From assembly GCA_030622635.1 (NCBI GenBank), contig JAUXFX010000006.1, positions 1 to 40,695 on the forward strand: a stretch of DNA of 40,695 nt, given 5' to 3'. A model generated the notes under the pieces. The model did not search any database. It was not told the origin of the DNA and was given only the letters and a program-made list of their open reading frames with translations. The stretch's first letter is position 1, and each line of letters opens with the position of its first letter. The stretch is from Bacteroidota bacterium. Lineage in GTDB: Bacteria > Bacteroidota > Bacteroidia > Bacteroidales > JADFUO01. The translations under genes were made by a program, and so were the position numbers. This document shows, in pieces, positions 15,552-24,703 of this stretch.

Positions 15552-17492
15552 ATGAAAAAAATATATTTATTAATACTATCTCTAAGCATATCGTTTCTGT
15601 TAAACGCACAAAATCTAATTGTTGGCTATTTTGATCCTAATGAAGAAATAACTATTACAAATACTACTGTCCAGTATGATACAGTTTATATTATTAATAA
15701 TGGGAAGTTGTCAGTTGATAATTCTGCTTTTTATATTAACAATCTTTTAGTAAATACTGATTCGGGTGAATTAAGCATTAAAAATTCTCATTTAAATGCA
15801 AACGGAACTATTATTTTTTATGGCAACAGCACAACAATATTAAAAGACAGCCTAAATTTAAAATGTAATATTACTGTAGGCGGTAATGCTTGCTTAGCTA
15901 TAGACAGTGCAATAGTAGATGCAGAAATGTATTATGTCGGGCAGTATAATTTAATAGGTGTTGACAGTTCGGAATTTCATATCACCAACTCTGTTTTTTC
16001 TCTAAGTTCAGGAAAATATGATGTTTTTTTTATTGACAAATCATCTTTTTATCAATCAAATACAAAATATAATAACTCTATTGGTATTGCTATGACACTT
16101 GGCATTGGAAATAACGCTACATTAAATATTGATGATTGTTCAGGCGGAATGGAATTAATAATTTCCGACTCTTCAAATATATGGGTTAATAACACAAATT
16201 TATTAGTTCTCTGGTTTAGCTTTTTAGAAAATGCTTATGCTAATTTTGAATTACCTGCACAAAACTCTCAATTTCCTTATGCAAGTGATGTTTCTGAATA
16301 TTATTTTTCCGATTCATTAAGTAATGTTACAAATGTCTATTATAATTTAGAATTACACAATACTGATACTGTTTTTTGGGGTATAATGCAATATTCAGGC
16401 TCAGATATAACGTTAAATAATTCTGTTGTTTTGGCTTGTGGCTTTCCTTTTAAAGGTTCTGTAACTGATACTGTTTATGATTTTTTTAATGATTCTCTTT
16501 ATTCATCTTATACTGCTCCTTTGTCTGACCGAAATTTCTCTATAACAAATACATTAATACAGGCATGGAATTTTTACCCTATGGACACAAGTTCAATAAC
16601 AATAAGAAACTGTGTTTTTGGAGAATTATTAAGCTTTAATAACTCTACCGCTTTTGTTGAAAATAGTATATGTGATGGTACCGGTGGATATTTTGGAGCA
16701 GAAAATAACAGTAAAATATATGTAAATAACTCATTTATTCAACGTTTATATCCGGGTTTTTCAATAATACTAACTTCTGATAGCTCTGAAATATTTATAC
16801 AAAATTCTGAAATTCAAGGAGATGTTACTCTTGTTAATTCATCAAAAATTTATTGTAGTAACACAGTATATAATTCAGTACCAATAGTTAACAATAGTTC
16901 TTATTTTCTTAATACCTTTGTTGACTCTATACCAAATGCTTATATTGATTCAACAGTAAATTTAAGCGGTTCAATATTTGATATAAAAGGAATTAGCAAT
17001 AATGATATTATTACAGGTTACAAACTTGAATTTTCAGATACTCAAACAACAAATTTTTTAGAAATTATTGATACAAACTATACTCCATATATTCAAAACA
17101 GTTCTATTTACAATTGGAACACATCCGGTATATCACAGGGAAGTTACATTTTACATTTAACTACTTATATAAATGGGGATTCTATTATTACATCACAAAG
17201 AAATATTTTATTAGAAAATATTAGTTTTATCAATTCAGAAAAAAACATACATAATGGCTTGATAAATATTTTCCCAAACCCAACAAGCGGAATTTTTACA
17301 ATTGAGGGAAAAGATATTCAATCCATTGAAATAACAAATATTAGTGGGCAAGTGTTGTATTATTCATATGATGACTCCAAGTCATCTGATGAATTTAGAG
17401 TTGATTTAAGGAAGTATTCAAAAGGGGTTTATTTTGTGAAAGTACAGAGTAAATATAACATTTCAACTAATAAAATATTACTAATAGAATAA
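15552..17492 (+). CDS. Secreted Asn/Ser-rich repeat protein with T9SS sorting domain
   Basis: A 646-residue exported protein. The signal peptide is about 1-19 (LLILSLSISFLLNAQ). Most of the chain is short irregular repeats of the type 'xxIxNSxFxxxNSxIYxxNS' (SSFYQSNTKYNNS, NSKIYVNNSFIQRLY, SSEIFIQNSEIQGD), a pattern that suggests a right-handed parallel beta-helix. No carbohydrate-active or peptidase residues stand out. The sorting domain starts near INIFPNPTSGIFTIEGKDIQ. Its variable loop carries a different palindrome (family B, YDDSKSSDEF) from its neighbours. A surface adhesin or polysaccharide-binding role is possible but unproven. It is 42 nt downstream of the S15 gene, the widest gap in the cluster. 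Confidence 0.7.
   Translation: MKKIYLLILSLSISFLLNAQNLIVGYFDPNEEITITNTTVQYDTVYIINNGKLSVDNSAFYINNLLVNTDSGELSIKNSHLNANGTIIFYGNSTTILKDSLNLKCNITVGGNACLAIDSAIVDAEMYYVGQYNLIGVDSSEFHITNSVFSLSSGKYDVFFIDKSSFYQSNTKYNNSIGIAMTLGIGNNATLNIDDCSGGMELIISDSSNIWVNNTNLLVLWFSFLENAYANFELPAQNSQFPYASDVSEYYFSDSLSNVTNVYYNLELHNTDTVFWGIMQYSGSDITLNNSVVLACGFPFKGSVTDTVYDFFNDSLYSSYTAPLSDRNFSITNTLIQAWNFYPMDTSSITIRNCVFGELLSFNNSTAFVENSICDGTGGYFGAENNSKIYVNNSFIQRLYPGFSIILTSDSSEIFIQNSEIQGDVTLVNSSKIYCSNTVYNSVPIVNNSSYFLNTFVDSIPNAYIDSTVNLSGSIFDIKGISNNDIITGYKLEFSDTQTTNFLEIIDTNYTPYIQNSSIYNWNTSGISQGSYILHLTTYINGDSIITSQRNILLENISFINSEKNIHNGLINIFPNPTSGIFTIEGKDIQSIEITNISGQVLYYSYDDSKSSDEFRVDLRKYSKGVYFVKVQSKYNISTNKILLIE
17370..17386 (+). repeat. 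In-frame palindromic element inside a sorting domain (family B)
   Basis: Arms GATGACT / AGTCATC with loop CCA are read in frame as part of DDSKSS. They occupy the same loop that holds family A in four neighbouring genes. A hairpin with the same arms in inverted order (AGTCATC-G-GATGACT) occurs in the intergenic DNA at 36416-36430. Confidence 0.6.
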
Positions 17493-17502
17493 AGAAGTTG
17501 TT

Positions 17503-19698
17503 ATGAAAAAATTAATATTATTTGGATTTTTCATATTAATACTGACAACAATTGGAAAACCACAAATTAATAATACATCAGTTGAAACAATAAACGGAGT
17601 ACCAACAATTTGTTTAAATAATCAGCCATATAATATTAGCGGATGGACAGTAGCCACACTTGGAGGATATTGGGAGCTTTCGGCAAATGAAATAATACAG
17701 GAAATGGACTCTGTCAAAAATCAGGGATTTGAAGTTGTGGAATTTCTTGTTCCATGGCAAAAAATAGAATGGTTTAAAGATCAATACGATTGGTTAAAAA
17801 TTGACTCATTAATGGAATATGCAGAAACAATTGAGCTGTATAGTATTATTCAAATAGTTGCAACAATAGCACCGCCATGGTTTGCAGACACATTTTATCC
17901 TGATGCGGTTTTCACAACTTATGATCCGGATTCTGCTATACACACAGGAGAAATGTGGGGAAGACTTGCTATACAAGGTGAAGGTTCTTTCCCAATATTC
18001 TATCATCCCGGATATTATGAACAAATTGATACTTTTATTGTAAATATAATTAATCGTTATAAAAACCATCCTTCATTATTTGGATGGACATTAGGGCTTT
18101 GGTTCACTGGCGAATATAATTATCCCGGTGCCGGTTATGGTATTGCAGGATTTGCCGATTATTCACCTTACACAGAATCGCTTTATGGAACACAACCACC
18201 ATATCCGCTAAACATGTTTAGCCAATCAAGCCCTGATACACGTACCGAATGGAATGAATGGACAAAATTCAGAATAGAAAAAAAACGTGAAACACTCCAA
18301 CATTTTGCCTCTTATGTAAAATCGCTTGACCCTGATCATATTCTTATCGGGTATCCGGGTGGCGGATTATGGGGCGAATTAGATAACGGATATATTTCGG
18401 AAGTGGTCGGAATGGATTACGTTTCAATGTTGATGAATCCTGACATTGATGTGATAAGAGGCGCTCCGCAAGTTTCTGAAAATCTATTTTGTGTTATTAA
18501 TAATGAAATTTCATTAGTTCCTTACCTGATGGTAGCAAATACACAGGCAAGTTATCGAAACGGAAAGCCATGTGTTTTACAAAACGAACGAAGTCTGGAT
18601 ACAACATCTTTAACTCAGGAAATTATTATATGGTCAGAATATCACAAATCTCTTGGTTGCGATTTATTATGGTGGGAAGAGCCGGACTCAAACAATATTT
18701 CGGGCAACTGGTCAACATCAGAAAAAGCAGAGATAGGAAATACCAGGAACATTTCAGACCTTCCGAATATTTCTGCATTAACAAAATCAGATTTTGCATT
18801 TATTGACCTACCTTTTGAAATTGGCAAATATTACACTGATAGCACATATAGCCTTATGTTTGCAATGAAACAGGTAAAAGCATTTATGGATGCCGGGCTT
18901 CCTTTTGATTGTATATCAGAAGAAGAAATACTGGAAAATCCTTCTGTTTTGAATTCCTATAAAGCAATTGGTTTTCTTTTTCCTGATATGTATAATTTAT
19001 TAGCTCCGGATACATTAAAGGATATTATCTCAAATTATACAGGAGCAATATGGAATGGAAGTCCTTTAGATGGTTATTTATATTATTTAAGCGAATATTC
19101 CGACACTAATTACCTCAATACACTTCGTTTATTTTATGATACCAACAATCTTATCAGAAATAATTATACCGGTCATTTTGTTTATATAGCAGGTAATAAG
19201 CCATTTGTTTTTATGTTATCAAGAGATAATAATTTTTCGGGTAATATTGAAGTTAATATTAAAGGATGGGGTTTAGCAAATGGCAATTATATTTTTATGG
19301 AGTATAATACAAGTACAAACTACTCTGTTTCTGTTAATAATGATATAGCAATATTCTCTATAAACTTGAGTCCACAAGAACCTTGTTTATTTACATTGGA
19401 TACTTTGACTGATATTGAGAAAAATGATTTATCTGATTCTTTTCTTACAATTTATCCTAATCCAACAACAGGAATATTCACAATTAAAGGAGAAAACCTG
19501 TCTGCCGGACAGGTAGGCATTCAATCTATTGAGATTACAAATATCAACGGGCAAGTTGTTTATGACAGAAACCTTCAAGGTTTTAAAAACCTTGAAGGTT
19601 TAATTCAGGTTGATTTAAGCAAGCAGCCAAAAGGAATTTATTTTGTGAAAATCCAGAGTGGTGATTTTATCAGCATAAAGAAAATTGTGATTCAATAG
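17503..19698 (+). CDS. Secreted GH42-like glycosidase with T9SS sorting domain
   Basis: A 731-residue exported protein with a clan GH-A TIM barrel resembling beta-galactosidases of family GH42. It begins NISGWTVATLGGYWELS, then GFEVVEFLVPWQKIEW and QYDWLKIDSLMEYAE with the substrate-pocket APPWFADTF. The acid/base candidate is Glu204 (GLWFTGEYNYPG). The nucleophile candidate is Glu392 or Glu393 (DLLWWEEPDS). Residues ~430-560 look like the Rossmann-like second domain of GH42. The sorting domain carries two palindromic insertions (19497 and 19569). It is paired with the discoidin/TIM-barrel gene 9 nt downstream, and a fragment of the same pairing is seen at 10409/10508. A deleted copy lies at 28204. 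The exact family is not certain. Confidence 0.75.
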   Translation: MKKLILFGFFILILTTIGKPQINNTSVETINGVPTICLNNQPYNISGWTVATLGGYWELSANEIIQEMDSVKNQGFEVVEFLVPWQKIEWFKDQYDWLKIDSLMEYAETIELYSIIQIVATIAPPWFADTFYPDAVFTTYDPDSAIHTGEMWGRLAIQGEGSFPIFYHPGYYEQIDTFIVNIINRYKNHPSLFGWTLGLWFTGEYNYPGAGYGIAGFADYSPYTESLYGTQPPYPLNMFSQSSPDTRTEWNEWTKFRIEKKRETLQHFASYVKSLDPDHILIGYPGGGLWGELDNGYISEVVGMDYVSMLMNPDIDVIRGAPQVSENLFCVINNEISLVPYLMVANTQASYRNGKPCVLQNERSLDTTSLTQEIIIWSEYHKSLGCDLLWWEEPDSNNISGNWSTSEKAEIGNTRNISDLPNISALTKSDFAFIDLPFEIGKYYTDSTYSLMFAMKQVKAFMDAGLPFDCISEEEILENPSVLNSYKAIGFLFPDMYNLLAPDTLKDIISNYTGAIWNGSPLDGYLYYLSEYSDTNYLNTLRLFYDTNNLIRNNYTGHFVYIAGNKPFVFMLSRDNNFSGNIEVNIKGWGLANGNYIFMEYNTSTNYSVSVNNDIAIFSINLSPQEPCLFTLDTLTDIEKNDLSDSFLTIYPNPTTGIFTIKGENLSAGQVGIQSIEITNINGQVVYDRNLQGFKNLEGLIQVDLSKQPKGIYFVKIQSGDFISIKKIVIQ
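19497..19513 (+). repeat. In-frame palindromic element inside a sorting domain (family C)
   Basis: Arms CCTGTC / GACAGG with loop TGCCG. With flanking bases they add seven residues (LSAGQVG) between KGEN and IQSIEI. The sorting domains at 13111 and 24685 read EGKD-IQSI with no insertion here. Confidence 0.7.
19569..19601 (+). repeat. In-frame palindromic element (family A) in the GH42-like sorting domain
   Basis: The same 33-nt perfect palindrome as at 12982, read NLQGFKNLEGL, at the equivalent loop. This gene therefore has two palindrome families in one sorting domain. Confidence 0.85.
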
Positions 19699-19707
19699 GA
19701 GGTAATT

Positions 19708-22317
19708 ATGAAAAAAATAATTATTCTTGTTTTAATAAATTTTTTAATTGGAATTACACAACCAGTTTCAGCACAGGTTGTTAATGACCTGAACGATGTC
19801 GCGGTATGGACATTCAATTTTGGAATATGGACACAGGGAGAGGCAATAGAAGCAACTTATGTTAATCCACAGTATTGTATCAGAGGCTGGATGAAAACAG
19901 CAGCAGTTCCATACAATGCTTATACCGATCCACAATATAATCTTTGGACTATACCTCCAATTATGAATGATAATGGTACATTGTTAGAGGGAGGGGTTCA
20001 GGTTTCGGAAATTTGGCCTTATGCCGGCTGGCCTTGGGACAGCCCTTACGATGATGATCATCAGTTTCCTTATGAGATACCGGACCCTGTATTTTATGAT
20101 TTATCTACAAGAAATACAGAGGACAGTATTTACTGGCAACAAATGGCGAGTGATTCATTAATCACTTTTGTTAATATAGCAAATGAAAATTTTCAGGATT
20201 ATCTTATTTGTGCTTCATACCAGCAAATAGATGCAGGTGTTAATGCACTTGATTATGACGGTATTTCCGGTGCAGAGAGATTTAGTCCTTATGCTGTGCC
20301 CGGAAATAACGCAAATACAGGATACGATGATTATCATTTGGGAACAGCAAATTTTACAAACAAACTCTCAATGGTGTGCAACTCTGATACAATACTATAT
20401 TTTATGCCAATTCCAAATGCAGATTCTGAAATGGATTCTGCAAAATATGCCTTTGATGATGATCTGTCAACTTACTGGATTTCCGAAACAGGTAGCAGTC
20501 ATTGGATTGAGATAGATTTTGGCAGAATTAGAACTGTTCAGCAAGTTTATATTTTTCTTGATACAAATTATATTCTCAATGATTTTTCTATTAAATATCA
20601 AAATGACACAACAACTGATTGGGTGGATTTTACACCTGCAATAGACATAACAAATAATACTGATCCTACAAAATCATTTTTAGTTGAACCTGTTGCAACT
20701 TCCAAAATAAGATTATTTTCAACTGATACACAAGTTTATTTGCCTGAGCTGCAAATTTTCGGGCAAGGTTTCAGGCAATTTTTACTAAAGAAATATTGTA
20801 TAGATTCAGCATGGACTGCTACGGATTCACGATGGGAAACAGATAAACTTATAAGTTTTGCCGATACCAACCAATGCCCTGATGAAACAATGAATTCTTT
20901 TAATTATCGCAATTATTTACAATATCATAACTGGACTTACAATCCATTTGGTGGAAATATAACTCAGAGCAATTTCCTTAATCCGCCCAACCCATTATTT
21001 TTTGACTGGTTACCGGTAGTTTATTTATACAGGTTATTTCCACATTTTATGAATGATAGTACAATGTTGGATAACTTTAGGAATCTGTTTAGTAATTCAT
21101 ATTCACATCAAACAATATCTTTATTTTGGAATCTTATCCACGATAATGTTACAAATTATGCAGCCAATCAAGGAAAAACCATTCACCTTACTTATGGTTT
21201 AGCCGGAACTAATTTAATTAATGGAGACTGTGATTATATACTATATTATGTATGGGACAATGTTATATTTCCGGTTTATTCTGCTCCAACAGCAAGTGAT
21301 ACCTTGAAGACCCATTTAAATGGTAGTCAGGCTCAAATTAATTCATGGCGGCTTATACACGAAGTTTGTACATCAGGACATCAAAATGATACTCTTCCTG
21401 TTGTGGCATTTTTAGACCATGGTTTTGGTTATATGCCTTTCTCCCACTTGGGAGGAAATGATGAACCAGCAGATGAGAGAACAGAATTTTTAAGAACATA
21501 TACATGGGAAATATATGCCGCAGGTGTAAATTTCTGTTTTCCTGTAAAATATCCCGGATGGAGAGCGTTAAATGATACCGCATCCGATGGAACACCAGTA
21601 ATAGAAACCATTAAATTATGTGCAGATTTTCTTAATGTTCACAAACATATATATCGCAATGTAATCATAAATAATTTTGAACAAGAGGTAACGGTTAATG
21701 GTGTTATCCCATTTAACGGTGAATGGAACTTAGTTGGGGGCAGCATTATTTCACCTGTGAACGACTCCAAAGTTACAATTTCTTATATGGACAAAGATGA
21801 CGGCACAAAATCCTATCTTCATATAATCAATCATAACTGGGATAGCATAAACCATCAGATGATACCACAGTATAATGTTCCTGTTTCCATTCCTGTAACC
21901 GACAGTTGTGAAAATTTAATGCTCGTTTCACCCGATTTTGCTGATACACTTTATCCTGCATTTTCTTATAATGCTGATACAATAAATTTTACAATGGATA
22001 CTTTAAAATATTGTAATGTAATAATTCTTGAGTTTACCACTACTACATCAATTAATGAAAATCAAATATTACCGGAAATTAATATATCTATTTATCCGAA
22101 CCCAACAACAGGAATGTTTATAATTGAGGGTGCAGGGATTAAAAATATTGAAATTACAAATATCAGTGGGCAAGTTGTTTATGACAGAAACCTTCAAGGT
22201 TTAAAAAACCTTGAAGGTTTAATTCAGGTTGATTTAAGTAAGCAGCCGAAAGGAATTTATTTCATTAAAATCATGAGTAATAATATTATAAGTGTGAAAA
22301 AAATTATTATTCAATAA
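19708..22317 (+). CDS. Secreted TIM-barrel glycosidase-like protein with internal F5/8C domain, second paralog
   Basis: An 869-residue paralog of the 10508 gene with the same architecture. It has a signal peptide (~1-25), first barrel part (ANENFQDYLICASYQQIDAG, LDYDGI), F5/8 type C domain at ~247-351 (YAFDDDLSTYWISETG, SHWIEIDFGRIRTVQQVYIF, LPELQIFGQG), second barrel part (GFRQFLLKKYC, GGNDEPADERTEFLRTYT), beta sandwich and Por sorting domain. Compared with the paralog, the motif LEFDQI is LDYDGI, so if the Glu there is catalytic this copy has changed. Most of the gene differs clearly from the paralog, but from about 21893 on the DNA is nearly identical, which points to gene conversion. It is directly downstream of the GH42-like gene. 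Confidence 0.75.
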   Translation: MKKIIILVLINFLIGITQPVSAQVVNDLNDVAVWTFNFGIWTQGEAIEATYVNPQYCIRGWMKTAAVPYNAYTDPQYNLWTIPPIMNDNGTLLEGGVQVSEIWPYAGWPWDSPYDDDHQFPYEIPDPVFYDLSTRNTEDSIYWQQMASDSLITFVNIANENFQDYLICASYQQIDAGVNALDYDGISGAERFSPYAVPGNNANTGYDDYHLGTANFTNKLSMVCNSDTILYFMPIPNADSEMDSAKYAFDDDLSTYWISETGSSHWIEIDFGRIRTVQQVYIFLDTNYILNDFSIKYQNDTTTDWVDFTPAIDITNNTDPTKSFLVEPVATSKIRLFSTDTQVYLPELQIFGQGFRQFLLKKYCIDSAWTATDSRWETDKLISFADTNQCPDETMNSFNYRNYLQYHNWTYNPFGGNITQSNFLNPPNPLFFDWLPVVYLYRLFPHFMNDSTMLDNFRNLFSNSYSHQTISLFWNLIHDNVTNYAANQGKTIHLTYGLAGTNLINGDCDYILYYVWDNVIFPVYSAPTASDTLKTHLNGSQAQINSWRLIHEVCTSGHQNDTLPVVAFLDHGFGYMPFSHLGGNDEPADERTEFLRTYTWEIYAAGVNFCFPVKYPGWRALNDTASDGTPVIETIKLCADFLNVHKHIYRNVIINNFEQEVTVNGVIPFNGEWNLVGGSIISPVNDSKVTISYMDKDDGTKSYLHIINHNWDSINHQMIPQYNVPVSIPVTDSCENLMLVSPDFADTLYPAFSYNADTINFTMDTLKYCNVIILEFTTTTSINENQILPEINISIYPNPTTGMFIIEGAGIKNIEITNISGQVVYDRNLQGLKNLEGLIQVDLSKQPKGIYFIKIMSNNIISVKKIIIQ
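22188..22220 (+). repeat. In-frame palindromic element (family A), one base changed
   Basis: Same 33-nt unit and loop position as at 12982, with a single T-to-A change near the centre that makes F into L (NLQGLKNLEGL). It shows slow decay of the palindrome under coding constraint. Confidence 0.85.
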
Positions 22318-22324
22318 AATAATT

Positions 22325-24685
22325 ATGAAAAAAAAGATTTTTTACGGTATCTCATTATTCTTGTTAATAATGATACATTTTTCATTAAGTAATAATTTGA
22401 ATGCTCAAAATTGGGAAACGATTGGTCCCTGGGGTGGGGACAGGCATTTTATCTGCCTTCATCCTAATGACACCAATATTGTTTTGGTAGGTGGAGCAGG
22501 AGGTTTCATTCACAGAACGAATAATGGCGGTGGCTACTGGGAAAGTCTGGCACCTGATTCCCTTCTTGGTTCAACAAATGTTGAGGCAATCCTTATTCAT
22601 CCTGATTATCCCGATACAATTCTGTGCGGTGCTAATCCTCTTGGCATCTATAAATCATATAATAATGGAATTACATGGCATAAAAGAAATACCGGTTTAA
22701 TGTCTGTTAATGTAACAAGTTTGTTAATAGCCCCTGATAATCACCAAAAGGTTTATGCGGGATTCGTTACTTCACAGGGACAGGTAAGCGATGGTGGAGT
22801 ATATGTGTCTGATAATTTTGGTGAAACATGGACTCCGATGAACAACGGACTTGGGTTAACTCGTGTAACAAGACTGAATATTGATAAAGACGGGAAATTA
22901 TATGCAGCTACTTATGGTGAAGGCTTATCTGTTTACAATGATTCATTAGCCGTATGGCAAACCATTTTTTACGGTAGCGACAGTTTAATTACTACAGTTG
23001 AACCACATCCTTATTGTCCTGACACAATCATTGTCGGTACTTATAAAAATTGGCTATACAAATCGGTTGACGGAGGGGGTAATTGGCAACAATTGCCAAT
23101 ACCAGCAGAAATAGGAACCGACACAGCCGCAGTATGTTATGATATTGAATACGACCGTCAAAATTCGGATTTGATATGGACGAGCTTGCACGTTGCTCAT
23201 GAACTGCCTTTTTATTCAACTACCTTAAATAGTGGAGATGGTATGTTTTATAGTTTAGATGGCGGAAATATCTGGTATAAACGTGGATCAGGATTTACTC
23301 AAATAATTATTGATGAAAGGTCTTCTTTAACGCAAGACAGTTTCCCTCAACGTTCAAGTATTATGTATTCTACAGGAGGAGGTGGACATGCTATTCGGAA
23401 ATCAGAAAATGGCGGATTGTCTTTCGAGCCGGCAGTTATGGGTATTAATGGTGTATATGTTAATATGGTTATGATAGACACTTACGGCAGAATTTTTACC
23501 GGAGCCGAAAAAGGATTTGAAATATCGCGTAACAGGGGAAATACATGGAAACAGATTATCTATATGCAAACACCTTTTGAAAGGGTTGGGTATAAATGGC
23601 ATATCAATATTGATCCGCAGGACAGCAGCATCTTGTATTGTTCGAAAGGGGAATTTGCTCATTATATCCCTGATGGAAAGGGTCTGTTTGTAGCTAATAT
23701 CGTTAACAACACAGGAGCGAGGGTGTCAGGAACATTTGGTATTGGTGTTTGGAAATCGCTTTGTGGCAACACCTGTGATACTATATTTATGGCAACCCAA
23801 TCGCATGGGGTTTGGAAAACAACTGATAACGGAACAAGCTGGGCAGAACTGGCTTACGGTCTCGATGAATTAAGTGTAACCGATATTTATATTTCACCTC
23901 AATCCGGTAATTTACTGTATTGTACAACACGGTCTGATTCAGGTATGCATTGGTCTGCCTGTATTTCTTATGAAGAAGGTGGTTTTTATAAATGGGATGA
24001 GCAATTGCAAAGCTGGGAAAAGAAAATAAACGGCATGACATTTCCTGCTGCAATTTCACAAATGCAGGTTAACCCGCAAAACGATTCTATTGTTTATATT
24101 TCTACATTTGCACATGGAGTTTACAAAACAACCGATGCAGGCGAAAATTGGATAAATATTAGCCCGCAGGGAGTGAATAAAATTTATTCAATTGCTGTTG
24201 ACCCCACTAACTTTGATTATTTGTATGCAGGAACAGCAAGAAAAGGAGTACATGCTACTTTTAACGGAGGACAAACATGGAATGATCTTAACGGTAATGG
24301 ATTAACAAATGTAGTTATCAATTATATAGCAGTGGATCCTGTCCACAGGGATACACTGTATGCAGCAACTCTTGGTGGAAGTGTGTTTAAAACACACGTT
24401 GATACCGTAATTATCAATATCAATAAACAAATACATGAAACTGAAAAGATAATTATTATTTATCCAAACCCAACAACAGGAATATTTACAATTGAAGGAA
24501 AAGATATTCAATCCATTGTAATTACAAATATAAGCGGACAAGTTGTTTATGACAGAAACCTTCAAGGTTTTAAAAACCTTGAAGGTTTAATTCAGGTTGA
24601 TTTAAGTAAGCAGTCGAAAGGAATTTATTTTGTAAAAATTCAGAATGATGATTTTATTAGTGTAAAGAAAATAATTTTTAATTAA
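22325..24685 (+). CDS. Secreted BNR/sortilin-type beta-propeller protein with T9SS sorting domain
   Basis: A 786-residue exported protein. After a signal peptide (~1-28, ending NNLNAQ) there are many blades with Asp-box-like repeats: IHRTNNGGGYWESL, IYKSYNNGITWHKRN, VYVSDNFGETWTPMN, VWKTTDNGTSWAELA, VYKTTDAGENWINIS and VHATFNGGQTWNDLN. The overall pattern ('GPWGGDRHFICLHPNDTNIV') is that of sortilin/GH74-like propellers. GH74 xyloglucanases share this fold, but no catalytic Asp pair can be assigned by eye, so a binding or structural role is equally likely. The Por sorting domain contains a family A palindrome. It is 7 nt after the previous gene. Confidence 0.75.
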   Translation: MKKKIFYGISLFLLIMIHFSLSNNLNAQNWETIGPWGGDRHFICLHPNDTNIVLVGGAGGFIHRTNNGGGYWESLAPDSLLGSTNVEAILIHPDYPDTILCGANPLGIYKSYNNGITWHKRNTGLMSVNVTSLLIAPDNHQKVYAGFVTSQGQVSDGGVYVSDNFGETWTPMNNGLGLTRVTRLNIDKDGKLYAATYGEGLSVYNDSLAVWQTIFYGSDSLITTVEPHPYCPDTIIVGTYKNWLYKSVDGGGNWQQLPIPAEIGTDTAAVCYDIEYDRQNSDLIWTSLHVAHELPFYSTTLNSGDGMFYSLDGGNIWYKRGSGFTQIIIDERSSLTQDSFPQRSSIMYSTGGGGHAIRKSENGGLSFEPAVMGINGVYVNMVMIDTYGRIFTGAEKGFEISRNRGNTWKQIIYMQTPFERVGYKWHINIDPQDSSILYCSKGEFAHYIPDGKGLFVANIVNNTGARVSGTFGIGVWKSLCGNTCDTIFMATQSHGVWKTTDNGTSWAELAYGLDELSVTDIYISPQSGNLLYCTTRSDSGMHWSACISYEEGGFYKWDEQLQSWEKKINGMTFPAAISQMQVNPQNDSIVYISTFAHGVYKTTDAGENWINISPQGVNKIYSIAVDPTNFDYLYAGTARKGVHATFNGGQTWNDLNGNGLTNVVINYIAVDPVHRDTLYAATLGGSVFKTHVDTVIININKQIHETEKIIIIYPNPTTGIFTIEGKDIQSIVITNISGQVVYDRNLQGFKNLEGLIQVDLSKQSKGIYFVKIQNDDFISVKKIIFN
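24556..24588 (+). repeat. In-frame palindromic element (family A) in the propeller sorting domain
   Basis: Fourth complete copy of the 33-nt palindrome in the same loop, identical to those at 12982 and 19569. Confidence 0.85.
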
Positions 24686-24703
24686 TTTTATAAAAAAGGA
24701 GTT

